Both the position numbers and the translations under genes were made by a program. Below are positions 1 through 7,144 of a DNA stretch of 31,264 nucleotides, piece by piece; the first letter of the stretch is position 1; each line of letters starts with the position of its first letter. A model generated the notes under the pieces. That model searched no databases, was not told the origin of the DNA, and saw only the letters and a list, made by a program, of their open reading frames with translations. Source of the stretch: an uncultured Clostridium sp. (GTDB lineage Bacteria; Bacillota; Clostridia; TANB77; CAG-508); contig USFW01000020.1 in assembly GCA_900553985.1 (NCBI GenBank), positions 1-31,264 of the forward strand, read 5' to 3'.

Positions 1-153
1 ATGAATAATGTTCCTGTGAAATTTTATTAAAATAAAATTTCAGCAATAGAAAAAGGTTCATTTGTAGAGCTTACAAGTTCTTATCTATGGAATACAATTA
101 AAAAAGCAAGCCCTAGAAATATTTTTTATATTCCAGGACTACCACTTTTCTAA
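1..153 (+). other. Unidentified plus-strand reading-frame end, interrupted by a stop
   Basis: Reading plus frame 1 gives nine residues to a TAA at 28-30, then about 40 further sense codons ending in TAA at 151-153. I do not recognise the peptide, which ends in PGLPLF. It could be the broken end of a gene lying mostly outside the window, or chance. Its stop overlaps the converging kinase stop (150-152). The internal TAA lies in the centre of a perfect palindrome at 17-42, so an insertion or rearrangement there is possible. No ribosome site precedes the second part. The reverse strand has no plausible frame here. Confidence 0.25.
17..42. repeat. Perfect 26-bp palindrome (12-bp arms, 2-nt centre)
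   Basis: The arms TGAAATTTTATT and AATAAAATTTCA flank a central AA. There is no adjoining T-tract, so it is not a standard intrinsic terminator. It could form a hairpin or a dimer-protein site. Its function is unknown. Confidence 0.6.
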
Positions 154-2150
154 TACTCAATTATTACCTTAAATAAATCTCCATCTATATTTATATCAAA
201 TTTTCCACCTTGCATTTCTGTTAAACTTTTTGCAATAGATAAACCTAAACCACTACCTTCTGTATATCTTGATTTATCTCCTCTTACAAATCTTTGCATT
301 AATTCATCTGGACTTATATTTAATTTATCTTTAGAAATATTTTTTATTTCTAATTTAATTTTATCATTTTGTTTAGTTAAACTTATATAAACTCTTGAAT
401 TGTCAATTGAATATTTAGTTATATTGCTAAATAAATTTTCAATTACCCTATACATATATCTATTATCTGCTTTTATTTTTACTTCTTCATCTGATATTTC
501 TATATCTATTTTTAGATTTTTATTTTCAAATCTGTCTTCAAATTCTCCAATTGTTTGAGCTAAAAGTTCTTTTAGGTCAATTACTTCTATATTTAATTTC
601 ACATTTCCTGATGACACCTTTGAGGCTTCTACTAAATCTTCTATTAGTTTTTTTAGTCTTAATGATTTTTGATTTAAAATATCAATATATTGTTTTATTT
701 TTTCATCTTTTATATCTTCTTGTTTTAATAAATCCACATAATTAATTATCGAAGTTAATGGTGTTTTTATATCATGTGATACATTTGTTATTAACTCTGT
801 CTTTAATCTTTCAGATTTCAGACTTTGTTCTATTGCATTTGTAAATCCACCTGCTATATCATTTATATATTCAGCCATTTGTTTCAAGACTCCTGTTAGT
901 TCTTCTTTTTCTAGATGCACATTTGGATTGCCTTCATATATTTCTTTTAATGCTTGGTTTATTTTATCTACCTTTTCTATATATTTTAGCATAAGTATAT
1001 ATACAAAAACCCAAAATACTAGTAATAATAGAACTCCTACTCCTGAAGCAGTAGCTAAAAATATTAAACCACTTACTATTATAAAGCCCCAATAAAATAT
1101 AGTTATTTTTCTTTTTGAACTATTTTTATCTGAAACCACATTGAAAAGTTTTTTTACTTTTTCTTTTGCCCATGCATATATCTTGTACATTAAAAACGAA
1201 CGCCAAAAACTTTTTGCTTTTAGTCTTTTTATTGTAGTTGCTGTTCCAACGGCTAAACTTCCATAGCTTCCTAAGTAACTAATAACTATTAATGGTATTA
1301 GCATTTTCTGTGGAATTATAGTTTCTACACTTGCTACACCAAGACTTACAAATATACCTAATGCAAAAAATATTATTGTTATTAATATTTCATATGGTAC
1401 TTTGTCAATCCCACTTAGCTGTATCTCATCTTTGCCTTTTTCATGTCCTATTGCCCATACTAAATATACTATCATTGCTAATAAAAGAACTGATGTTATT
1501 GGTATTAAATATACTGGTGAATTTTGATTATTCTTAAACATTTCATATACTGTATTTTGGATGTAATATGAATTTGAATATCCATATGCTTCTTCATCAA
1601 AGCTTGAATATACTTTTACCCCCTCTAAATAATTTTGACTATATGATGCTATTATATATTTAGCATTGTCTTGATTTATAGAATCAATATTTGTTGTTAT
1701 TTTTCCTCCTTCATAATTCCAAAAGTTCTTTTTATTCTTCATTTCTTGAATTTCTTTTATATAATCTGATGATTTGATATTTGTATATAAATTTTCTGTT
1801 TTTTCATCTATTATTATATAATTTATATAACTATTAATTGATGAATTATCATAATTATAGTCATTATAATAAATAGATGCATTGTAACTATCATCTTCTA
1901 TTTTAGTATAATCACCATACTCATATACCTCTGGTTTTACTTTTTTCACATATCTAGCTTTTGAAATTATAGAATACAGATAATTTTCTCCAAAATTATC
2001 TGTTTCTAAATATTGATTTTTATCATCTAACTGTCCATATTCTGATACAATTATTAAATTACTTATACTCAATATTAGAATTCCTGCAATTACTGGTATT
2101 AATAAATAACATAAAATCTTCATCAGAGTTGATTGTCTTAATCTTTGCAT
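150..2150 (-). CDS. Membrane sensor histidine kinase (HisKA/HATPase_c)
   Basis: This is the sensor of a two-component system; it should autophosphorylate on histidine and pass phosphate to the regulator encoded just upstream (2173-2868). From the start chosen here the protein has 666 residues: a first membrane segment near 9-35, an outside region near 36-212 rich in Tyr, Asn and Ser, several further membrane segments near 213-385, then the kinase core. The H-box reads NVSHDIKTPLTS with His459, the N-box includes RVIENLFSN, and the G-box is GSGLGLSIAK near 632-641. The frame stays open 48 bases further upstream into the regulator gene, but AGGAG sits 9 bases before the ATG at 2150, which decides the start. 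The two genes are 22 bases apart, so they are one operon. The ligand is unknown; the outside region matches no domain I recognise. Confidence 0.93.
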   Translation of the reverse strand: MQRLRQSTLMKILCYLLIPVIAGILILSISNLIIVSEYGQLDDKNQYLETDNFGENYLYSIISKARYVKKVKPEVYEYGDYTKIEDDSYNASIYYNDYNYDNSSINSYINYIIIDEKTENLYTNIKSSDYIKEIQEMKNKKNFWNYEGGKITTNIDSINQDNAKYIIASYSQNYLEGVKVYSSFDEEAYGYSNSYYIQNTVYEMFKNNQNSPVYLIPITSVLLLAMIVYLVWAIGHEKGKDEIQLSGIDKVPYEILITIIFFALGIFVSLGVASVETIIPQKMLIPLIVISYLGSYGSLAVGTATTIKRLKAKSFWRSFLMYKIYAWAKEKVKKLFNVVSDKNSSKRKITIFYWGFIIVSGLIFLATASGVGVLLLLVFWVFVYILMLKYIEKVDKINQALKEIYEGNPNVHLEKEELTGVLKQMAEYINDIAGGFTNAIEQSLKSERLKTELITNVSHDIKTPLTSIINYVDLLKQEDIKDEKIKQYIDILNQKSLRLKKLIEDLVEASKVSSGNVKLNIEVIDLKELLAQTIGEFEDRFENKNLKIDIEISDEEVKIKADNRYMYRVIENLFSNITKYSIDNSRVYISLTKQNDKIKLEIKNISKDKLNISPDELMQRFVRGDKSRYTEGSGLGLSIAKSLTEMQGGKFDINIDGDLFKVIIEY

Positions 2151-2172
2151 ACTAATCTTCTCCTTCTTTTTA

Positions 2173-2868
2173 CTATATATTTTCAACCTTATACCCAATT
2201 CCCCATATTACTTTCAAGTATTTAGGTTCTTTCGGATTTATTTCTATTTTTTCTCTTATGTGTCTTATATGCACTGCTATAATATTTTCAGCACCATAAC
2301 TTTCTTCATTCCATACATTTTCATATATTTGTGATATTGAATATACTTTTCCTTTATTTTCTAATAAAAATTTCAAAATGTTATATTCTGTTGCTGTCAA
2401 TTTTATTTCTTTTCCGTCTGCTATAACTTGCTTTGTTTCATCATATAATTCTAATCCACCTGTTTTTAATACTTTATTTTGTTCCTGAGAATTTAAATTT
2501 CCAAAATTCACATATCTTCTTATACATGAATTAACTCTTGCAATTAGCTCTAATGGATTGAATGGCTTTGTTACATAATCATCTGCACCTGTATTTAACC
2601 CTTCTATTTTATCATAATCTTCAGATTTTGCTGATAACATAATTACTGGTATAGTTTTTGTTTTTCTTATTTCTTCTAATGTCTCTATTCCATCTTTATT
2701 TGGCATCATTATATCTAATATTACTAGATGTATTTCATTTTCTTTCATTTTCTTTAAAGCTTCTTCTCCATCATATGCTTTTAATATATTGTATCCTTCT
2801 CTTGTTAAATAAATTTCTATTGCTTTTACTATTTCTTTATCATCATCTACGACTAAAACATTATACAT
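2173..2868 (-). CDS. OmpR/PhoB-family response regulator
   Basis: DNA-binding partner of the downstream kinase, 231 residues. The receiver domain shows the acidic pocket DDD near 8-10, the phospho-acceptor Asp52 in VILDIMMP, and the conserved Lys in YVTKPF. The C-terminal winged helix contains LTATEYNILKFLLE and ends with VIWGIGYKVE, as in the family. An ATG six bases further upstream is only two bases from the AGGAG, whereas the ATG at 2868 is eight bases away, so 2868 is preferred. The gene is first in the operon. A -10 TATAAT and four tandem 11-bp boxes lie upstream, suggesting self-activation. The target genes cannot be told from the sequence. Confidence 0.94.
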   Translation of the reverse strand: MYNVLVVDDDKEIVKAIEIYLTREGYNILKAYDGEEALKKMKENEIHLVILDIMMPNKDGIETLEEIRKTKTIPVIMLSAKSEDYDKIEGLNTGADDYVTKPFNPLELIARVNSCIRRYVNFGNLNSQEQNKVLKTGGLELYDETKQVIADGKEIKLTATEYNILKFLLENKGKVYSISQIYENVWNEESYGAENIIAVHIRHIREKIEINPKEPKYLKVIWGIGYKVENI

Positions 2869-2887
2869 TCCCATCTCTCCTATTCCT

Positions 2888-2917
2888 ATTATACTATAAC
2901 ATATATTTATAAATAAA
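2888..2917 (-). promoter_or_regulatory. Candidate promoter of the two-component operon
   Basis: On the minus strand a TATAAT (2888-2893) lies 20 bases before the regulator start. The -35 position holds only weak TTATTT/TTTATT matches. A good -10 with a poor -35 fits an activator-dependent promoter, in line with the boxes at 2924-2967. Confidence 0.5.
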
Positions 2918-2923
2918 ATATAG

Positions 2924-2967
2924 ATTTTTTATTAATTTTTTATTAATATACTTTAATTATATATTAA
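2924..2967 (-). promoter_or_regulatory. Four tandem 11-bp boxes, candidate operator of the regulator
   Basis: On the plus strand four consecutive 11-mers occur: two identical copies of ATTTTTTATTA, then ATATACTTTAA and TTATATATTAA. OmpR/PhoB-type regulators bind direct repeats spaced by one helical turn (about 11 bp). The array sits just upstream of the -35 region of the operon that encodes such a regulator. The region is extremely AT-rich, so chance periodicity is a real alternative. Confidence 0.4.
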
Positions 2968-3018
2968 TAAACCTATAGTCAAACAATAGTAGTTAGCTTA
3001 AAATTATGGCTCATAATG

Positions 3019-3051
3019 AAAAACTCAAGGTTTAATATACCTTGAGTTTTT
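3019..3051 (-). terminator. Intrinsic terminator of the 3062-3505 gene (probably bidirectional)
   Basis: A 12-bp perfect stem with arms AAAAACTCAAGG and CCTTGAGTTTTT surrounds a nine-base loop, with T-runs on both strands. It begins about ten bases after the stop of the orphan gene. Confidence 0.85.
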
Positions 3052-3061
3052 GTACGCATCA

Positions 3062-3505
3062 TTAATCATAAATTACTCTTTCAACTTCACGAATAATAAA
3101 AATTAATGAATAACCTTGATTTTCTACTTCCATATTATTCAAACATAAATTAGAAAGTTTTCTAATGATTATTTTTTCCTTTTCCTCACTAATCCACTTT
3201 AAATCATATGAAGATTGAGCTGTTTTAACTCCACAAGTGAAATATTTTATCAAAAATTTCCCTTCCTCTTTCACGATCTCAAAACCATTTAAGTTGAAAA
3301 CTTTTGGAAGACCTTCCTTTTGATAGTTCTTGTAAAAAGTTTCATACATCATCCTAGTTTTAAGTTTTTCTTGATCTTCCCTTGACAGCCATTTACAACT
3401 ACCTTCATAAATACACTTTCCGTTTAAAATCTTCCGTACTTTTACAAAGTTACCTCCACAATTTTCAATTTCGAAAGCATAAAAATTTCTTTCTTCTTTA
3501 ATCAT
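3062..3505 (-). CDS. Hypothetical protein with an internal two-fold repeat
   Basis: I do not recognise this 147-residue soluble protein. The ATG follows AGGAGGG at an ideal distance, so it is clearly translated. It has no signal peptide or membrane segment. It seems to consist of two related units: residues 11-52 carry FEI, a glycine, F-hydrophobic, then KWLS-x-E and a Lys/Arg-rich helix; residues 75-117 repeat the pattern with FEI, G-x-F-L, KWIS-x-E and a similar helix. The distance from FEI to the Trp is 28 residues in one copy and 29 in the other. It is a single-gene unit with its own promoter (3540-3568) and terminator (3019-3051). The function is unknown; a small binding module is one possibility. 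Confidence 0.85.
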   Translation of the reverse strand: MIKEERNFYAFEIENCGGNFVKVRKILNGKCIYEGSCKWLSREDQEKLKTRMMYETFYKNYQKEGLPKVFNLNGFEIVKEEGKFLIKYFTCGVKTAQSSYDLKWISEEKEKIIIRKLSNLCLNNMEVENQGYSLIFIIREVERVIYD

Positions 3506-3539
3506 ATGCGTACCCTCCTAATGAATTTATTTGTTGTTT

Positions 3540-3568
3540 ATTATATCACATATTTAGTTAAAGTTCTA
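3540..3568 (-). promoter_or_regulatory. Candidate promoter of the two-repeat orphan gene
   Basis: A perfect -10 TATAAT at 3540-3545 is preceded, after 17 bases, by TAGAAC (3563-3568), a partial -35. It lies in the 63-base gap between the orphan gene and the glycyl-tRNA synthetase stop. Confidence 0.5.
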
Positions 3569-4951
3569 CTAAAATTCTAATTTTTCCTCAATCCATCTAT
3601 CTAATTCATCTATTTTTAATCTTATTTGTTCCATAGTATCTCTATCTCTTACTGTAACAGTTTCATCTTCTAATGTATCAAAATCAACAGTTACACAATA
3701 TGGTGTTCCTATTTCATCTTGTCTTCTATATCTTTTTCCTATACTTCCTGTAACATCATAATCACACATATATTTTTTAGACAATTTTTCATATACTTCT
3801 TCTGCTTTATCTGATAATTTTTTAGACAAAGGTAATACTGCAACTTTAAATGGAGCTATTGCTGGATGTAAGTGAAGAACAGTTCTTGTATCTCCTTCTG
3901 CAATTTCTTCTTCTTCATAACTATTACATAAAAATGCCAATGTTACTCTATCTACTCCTAAAGATGGTTCTATACAATATGGTACATATTTTTCATTTGT
4001 TTCTGGATCTGTATAAGTAAAGTCTTCTTTTGATACTTTCATATGACTTTTTAAATCAAAATCTGTTCTATCTGCAATTCCCCATAATTCTCCCCAACCA
4101 AATGGAAATTTAAATTCAATATCTGTTGTTGCATTACTATAATGTGATAATTCTTCTTTTGAATGATCTCTTAATCTAATATTTTCTTCCTTAATTCCTA
4201 AATCTAGTAACCATTTTTTACAATATTCTTTCCAGTAAGCATGCCATTCTAAATCTGTTCCTGGTTTACAAAAGAATTCTAATTCCATTTGTTCAAATTC
4301 TCTTGTTCTAAATGTAAAGTTTCCAGGTGTAATTTCATTTCTAAATGCTTTTCCTATTTGTGCTATACCCATTGGCAATTTTCTTCTTGTTGTTCTCATA
4401 ACATTTTTAAAATTAACAAATATACCTTGTGCTGTTTCTGGTCTTAAATAAATTTCAGATGTTTTATCCTCTGTTACACCTTGAAATGTCTTAAACATTA
4501 AGTTAAATTTTCTAATATCTGTAAAGTTTGTTTTTCCACAGTTAGGACATGGAATTTTATTCTCATTAATAAAATCTATTAATTCTTTGTCAGACATACC
4601 ATCTGCAATCATATCTTTTCCATTTTCATGAGCCCATTCTTCTATTAATTTATCTGCTCTATGTCTTGTTTTACATTCTTTACAATCAATTAGTGGATCT
4701 GAAAATCCTCCTACGTGTCCTGATGCTATCCATGTTGTTGGATTCATTAAAATAGCGGCATCTAATCCAACATTATATTTGCTTTCTTGTATGAATTTCT
4801 TTCTCCATGCTGTTTTTACATTATTTTTTAGTTCATTTCCTAATGGTCCATAATCCCATGTATTTGCCAATCCTCCATAAATTTCTGAACCTGGATAAAT
4901 ATATCCTCTATTTTTGCATAATGCAACCATTTTTTCCATAGACTCTACCAT
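3569..4951 (-). CDS. glyS: Glycyl-tRNA synthetase, single-chain (alpha2) type
   Basis: Charges tRNA-Gly with glycine in the cytoplasm. The 460 residues match the single-chain, class II, eukaryote/archaea-like enzyme found in many Gram-positive bacteria, not the two-subunit GlyQ/GlyS form. Visible are the N-terminal GLANTWDYGPLG segment, a zinc-binding insert with CKECK and CPNCG pairs, motif 2 around RPETAQGIFVNF, motif 3 around EPSLGVDRVTLAFL, and a C-terminal anticodon-binding domain from about HPAIAPFKVAVLP onwards. The ATG at 4951 follows GGAGG by eight bases. It is a single gene controlled by the T-box leader at 5071-5250. No odd or missing residues are seen. Confidence 0.97.
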   Translation of the reverse strand: MVESMEKMVALCKNRGYIYPGSEIYGGLANTWDYGPLGNELKNNVKTAWRKKFIQESKYNVGLDAAILMNPTTWIASGHVGGFSDPLIDCKECKTRHRADKLIEEWAHENGKDMIADGMSDKELIDFINENKIPCPNCGKTNFTDIRKFNLMFKTFQGVTEDKTSEIYLRPETAQGIFVNFKNVMRTTRRKLPMGIAQIGKAFRNEITPGNFTFRTREFEQMELEFFCKPGTDLEWHAYWKEYCKKWLLDLGIKEENIRLRDHSKEELSHYSNATTDIEFKFPFGWGELWGIADRTDFDLKSHMKVSKEDFTYTDPETNEKYVPYCIEPSLGVDRVTLAFLCNSYEEEEIAEGDTRTVLHLHPAIAPFKVAVLPLSKKLSDKAEEVYEKLSKKYMCDYDVTGSIGKRYRRQDEIGTPYCVTVDFDTLEDETVTVRDRDTMEQIRLKIDELDRWIEEKLEF

Positions 4952-5070
4952 AAAAATTCCTCCTTTATTTTATAAACTAGCAAGGTTCTTCATTTTCAGT
5001 TTTTTACTTTTTCCTTATATATCAATTATAACTACTATATTGGCATTTCTTTTATTAACTTTTTACATAA

Positions 5071-5250
5071 GATTAAAACAAAAAACTCTCGAACCTAGCC
5101 TATTAATAGCTAGGGACGAAAGTCTATATTCCGCGTTTCCACCCTAATTCTTAAAACTTTAGTTTTAAGCACCTTAATTTATATATTACTCCAAAGCTCC
5201 CCATACTTATTTATTATTGGTATCTCACCATTACCAACTCTCTTTAAATA
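5071..5250 (-). promoter_or_regulatory. T-box riboswitch leader of glyS
   Basis: On the minus strand the T-box core AGGGTGGAAACGCGG is plain (5131-5147). Upstream is the Stem I signature: AGAGAG followed by TGGTGAGATACC (about 5217-5244). Downstream is a terminator hairpin (arms at about 5085-5098 and 5108-5121, with CCTAGC pairing GCTAGG) and a T-run at 5081-5086. Uncharged tRNA-Gly would be expected to stabilise the antiterminator and let glyS be read. The leader is short, and there is little room for Stem II, as known for glycine T-boxes. A GGA at 5190-5192 could be the specifier codon, but I have not folded Stem I to prove it. Confidence 0.92.
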
Positions 5251-5351
5251 AATTTTACAGTATTTTTTCTTTTTCATTGTAATATTTTTTATTTAATTTA
5301 ATATATTTTATTATCTTTATAAAAAAAAGTCAATAATTTTTCAAAAAAATC

Positions 5352-5380
5352 TTGATAATTTTGCATATATGTGCTAATAT
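5352..5380 (+). promoter_or_regulatory. Promoter of tRNA-Trp
   Basis: TTGATA (5352-5357), a 17-base spacer and TAATAT (5375-5380) lie 16 bases before the tRNA. The -10 shares GCTAATAT with the tRNA-Gln promoter elsewhere in the window. Confidence 0.8.
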
Positions 5381-5396
5381 ATTAATTGTCACATAT

Positions 5397-5471
5397 AGGG
5401 GTATAGTGTTAATGGTAGCACATCAGTCTCCAAAACTGCCTGTGTGGGTTCGAATCCTACTACCCCTGCCA
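5397..5471 (+). tRNA. tRNA-Trp (anticodon CCA)
   Basis: The cloverleaf can be read directly. Acceptor arms AGGGGTA (5397-5403) and TACCCCT (5461-5467) pair fully. The D-arm holds the TAATGGTA loop, the anticodon loop is CTCCAAA giving anticodon CCA, and the T-arm contains GTTCGAATC. Discriminator G is followed by an encoded CCA (5469-5471). The first anticodon-stem pair (27-43) appears mismatched, which is tolerable. It is a stand-alone gene diverging from glyS. Confidence 0.95.
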
Positions 5472-5542
5472 TAATATTCCTAATATCAGTATTAGTTATT
5501 TAAATTATAAATTTATAGAAAATATTAGGTTATCGTTTTAAT

Positions 5543-5578
5543 AAAAAGTAGGATAATAAATCCTACTTTTTATTTTTC
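5543..5578 (+). terminator. Intrinsic terminator after tRNA-Trp
   Basis: Arms AAAAAGTAGGA and TCCTACTTTTT pair perfectly around TAATAAA, followed by ATTTTT. It leaves a trailer of about 70 bases after the tRNA. Confidence 0.85.
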
Positions 5579-5714
5579 TAAATTTTATTATTTTAAGTTC
5601 TAATAATATTCTATCATAAACGATATTTAATATTATTTTCTAATTATTATCATACTATATATTTTCTCCAATTAATTCTTTTTTATTCATTTTATTTTTA
5701 TAGGAGGTGATTTT

Positions 5715-6296
5715 ATATATAAATTATTAAAAATATTTTTAACATCTTTTATTTTCTTAATATTTTTTATTTCAATATTTTTCATTCCAGTTATAAATTC
5801 TAATTCTTTTAGTGTTATTCCTAATAATTCTGAAATTTTAGATTTTAATCCTAATGGCTTTGTTTGGCCTTTACCTGGCTATACCAAAATAAGTTCGTAT
5901 TTTGGCAATCGTCCTTCTCCCACTTCTGGTGCTTCTTCATCTCACTCTGGTATTGATATTCCTGCTCCCGTTGGTAGTAAATTTATTGCTGTTAATGATG
6001 GTGAAATTACTTTTGCAAGTTTTCTGGGTGCTGGTGGATATACTATAACTCTTTCTTTTGATAATTTGCGTGTTACATATTGCCATTGTGACCCTAATTT
6101 TATTGTAACGGTTGGGGATTTTGTAAAGAAAGGACAAGTAATTGGACATGTTGGACCTAAAAATGTTTATGGTGTTCCTGGTAATCAATATATAGATTCT
6201 GATGGCAATCCTACTAATGGAGCAACTACTGGTCCTCATCTACATTTAGGTATTAGATTAAATGGTGCTTATCAAAATCCCTTGAATTATTTTTAG
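5715..6296 (+). CDS. Secreted or membrane-anchored M23 (LytM-type) peptidase, apparent ATA start
   Basis: A zinc metallopeptidase of the M23 family, which usually cuts peptide bridges in peptidoglycan outside the cell. The frame begins beside an excellent AGGAGG (5702-5707). Seven bases later, where a start is expected, the in-frame codon is ATA (5715). No in-frame ATG or GTG follows before the domain, and the first TTG (6066) lies well inside it. From 5715 the product has 193 residues: a hydrophobic signal or anchor near 4-27, then the M23 domain with zinc ligands His77 and Asp81 in SHSGIDIP and the His175-x-His177 pair in GPHLHLGI. The usual Y-x-H strand reads TYCHCD. With all key residues kept, it looks functional. 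ATA may be a rare start, a mutated ATG, or a read error. Confidence 0.85.
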   Translation: MYKLLKIFLTSFIFLIFFISIFFIPVINSNSFSVIPNNSEILDFNPNGFVWPLPGYTKISSYFGNRPSPTSGASSSHSGIDIPAPVGSKFIAVNDGEITFASFLGAGGYTITLSFDNLRVTYCHCDPNFIVTVGDFVKKGQVIGHVGPKNVYGVPGNQYIDSDGNPTNGATTGPHLHLGIRLNGAYQNPLNYF

Positions 6297-6433
6297 AATT
6301 TATGATATCTATTCTAATATATATTTCTCTCAACTATCATTAGTATTTATTTTTTATAAATTTTAATAATCTTCATTTTTTACATTTCTTAAAGGAATTT
6401 TCTAAAAAGTTTCTTATATATTAGTCCAAAAAA

Positions 6434-6484
6434 AGAAAACTTAGAAAATTTAAATTTTTAATACCTTTTCTAGTTTTCTCTTTT
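6434..6484. terminator. Bidirectional terminator between the M23 gene and the CD1247-like gene
   Basis: Arms AGAAAACTTAGAAAA (6434-6448) and TTTTCTAGTTTTCT (6466-6479) pair with one bulge. A T-run follows on the plus strand, and a longer one of seven T's on the minus strand. It can serve both converging genes. Confidence 0.65.
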
Positions 6485-6499
6485 CGATTTCTAATATAT

Positions 6500-6586
6500 T
6501 AACATTATAATTTTTATCTTCACCACTAAGGGCATAAGGTAATGACTTTTATCTCCGACCCCAAAATCACGACCAAAGAATCATTA
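6500..6586 (-). other. GC-richer 3' untranslated stretch with a possible hairpin
   Basis: Between the stop of the CD1247-like gene and the terminator at 6434-6484, the base mix changes from near-pure AT to runs such as GGGGTCGG and TTATGCCC on the minus strand. TCATTAC and GTGGTGA can pair, with G-T pairs, around a 12-base loop. No protein frame or known RNA family was recognised. Confidence 0.3.
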
Positions 6587-6587
6587 A

Positions 6588-7124
6588 TTACATATCATCA
6601 TCATTTTCTTGATTTTTTTGATTTTTATTTTTTTCTTCGCCTTCGTTTTCTTCTTCACTATAATCATTATCTATATCACAGCCTGAACATGTTTGACAAC
6701 TTCCACTACATCCTTCAAATTCAGTAGTATAATCTGAAACATCTCCTGTCCAGTCTAGTTCTATAACGTTGTGACATTCTGGACATTCCATTTCTGTTTT
6801 ATTTTCGTCTACATCAATTAAAAATTGATAATTACAATATGGACAAACAATTTCAAAGTCAAATCCATCTTCTGCATAAATATCTTTTTCGATGTTATTT
6901 ATTATATTTTCCATTTTATTTAGTTTATCTTGTAATTCTTTTTGAGTATCTTCTAATTGTTGCATTTTTACTTCTTTATATGTTATTATCTTTTCCATTT
7001 GATCAATAATAACATCAACAAATGAAGCAAATCTTTGCTTAATATAGTTTAAATCTTCTTCATTTTTTATATTTTTTTCTAAGTCTGCTAAAAATTTTGT
7101 ATACTCTTCTTTTAACCCTGTCAT
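6588..7124 (-). CDS. CD1247-like coiled-coil / zinc-ribbon protein
   Basis: A 178-residue soluble protein of the type found next to efp in Clostridia (named after C. difficile CD1247). Its biochemical role is unknown to me. Residues 1-82 are helical and likely coiled coil (IKQRFASFVDVIIDQMEK onwards). A zinc ribbon follows, with CPYC at 94-97 and CPEC at 114-117. A second, tight cysteine cluster comes next: C139, C143, C146 and C149 in CSGSCQTCSGC. The tail is very acidic, then Lys/Asn-rich (155-178). The ribosome site is weak (AAGGTG about 10 bases away), and the gene is only 20 bases after efp, so it is probably translated from the efp message. Confidence 0.85.
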   Translation of the reverse strand: MTGLKEEYTKFLADLEKNIKNEEDLNYIKQRFASFVDVIIDQMEKIITYKEVKMQQLEDTQKELQDKLNKMENIINNIEKDIYAEDGFDFEIVCPYCNYQFLIDVDENKTEMECPECHNVIELDWTGDVSDYTTEFEGCSGSCQTCSGCDIDNDYSEEENEGEEKNKNQKNQENDDDM

Positions 7125-7144
7125 AGTAATGTCACACCTTTCTA

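Noticed and set aside
2173..2198. Longer kinase start overlapping the regulator gene
   Set aside because: The frame is open there, but the AGGAG in the 22-base gap fits the ATG at 2150.
4914..5147. Open plus-strand frame over the glyS leader
   Set aside because: It crosses the T-box and terminator on the opposite strand; no homologous pattern.
5937..6239. Open minus-strand frame of 100 codons
   Set aside because: It is antisense to the M23 peptidase, whose plus-strand frame has all zinc ligands and a signal segment; the minus frame has no ribosome site or recognisable domain.
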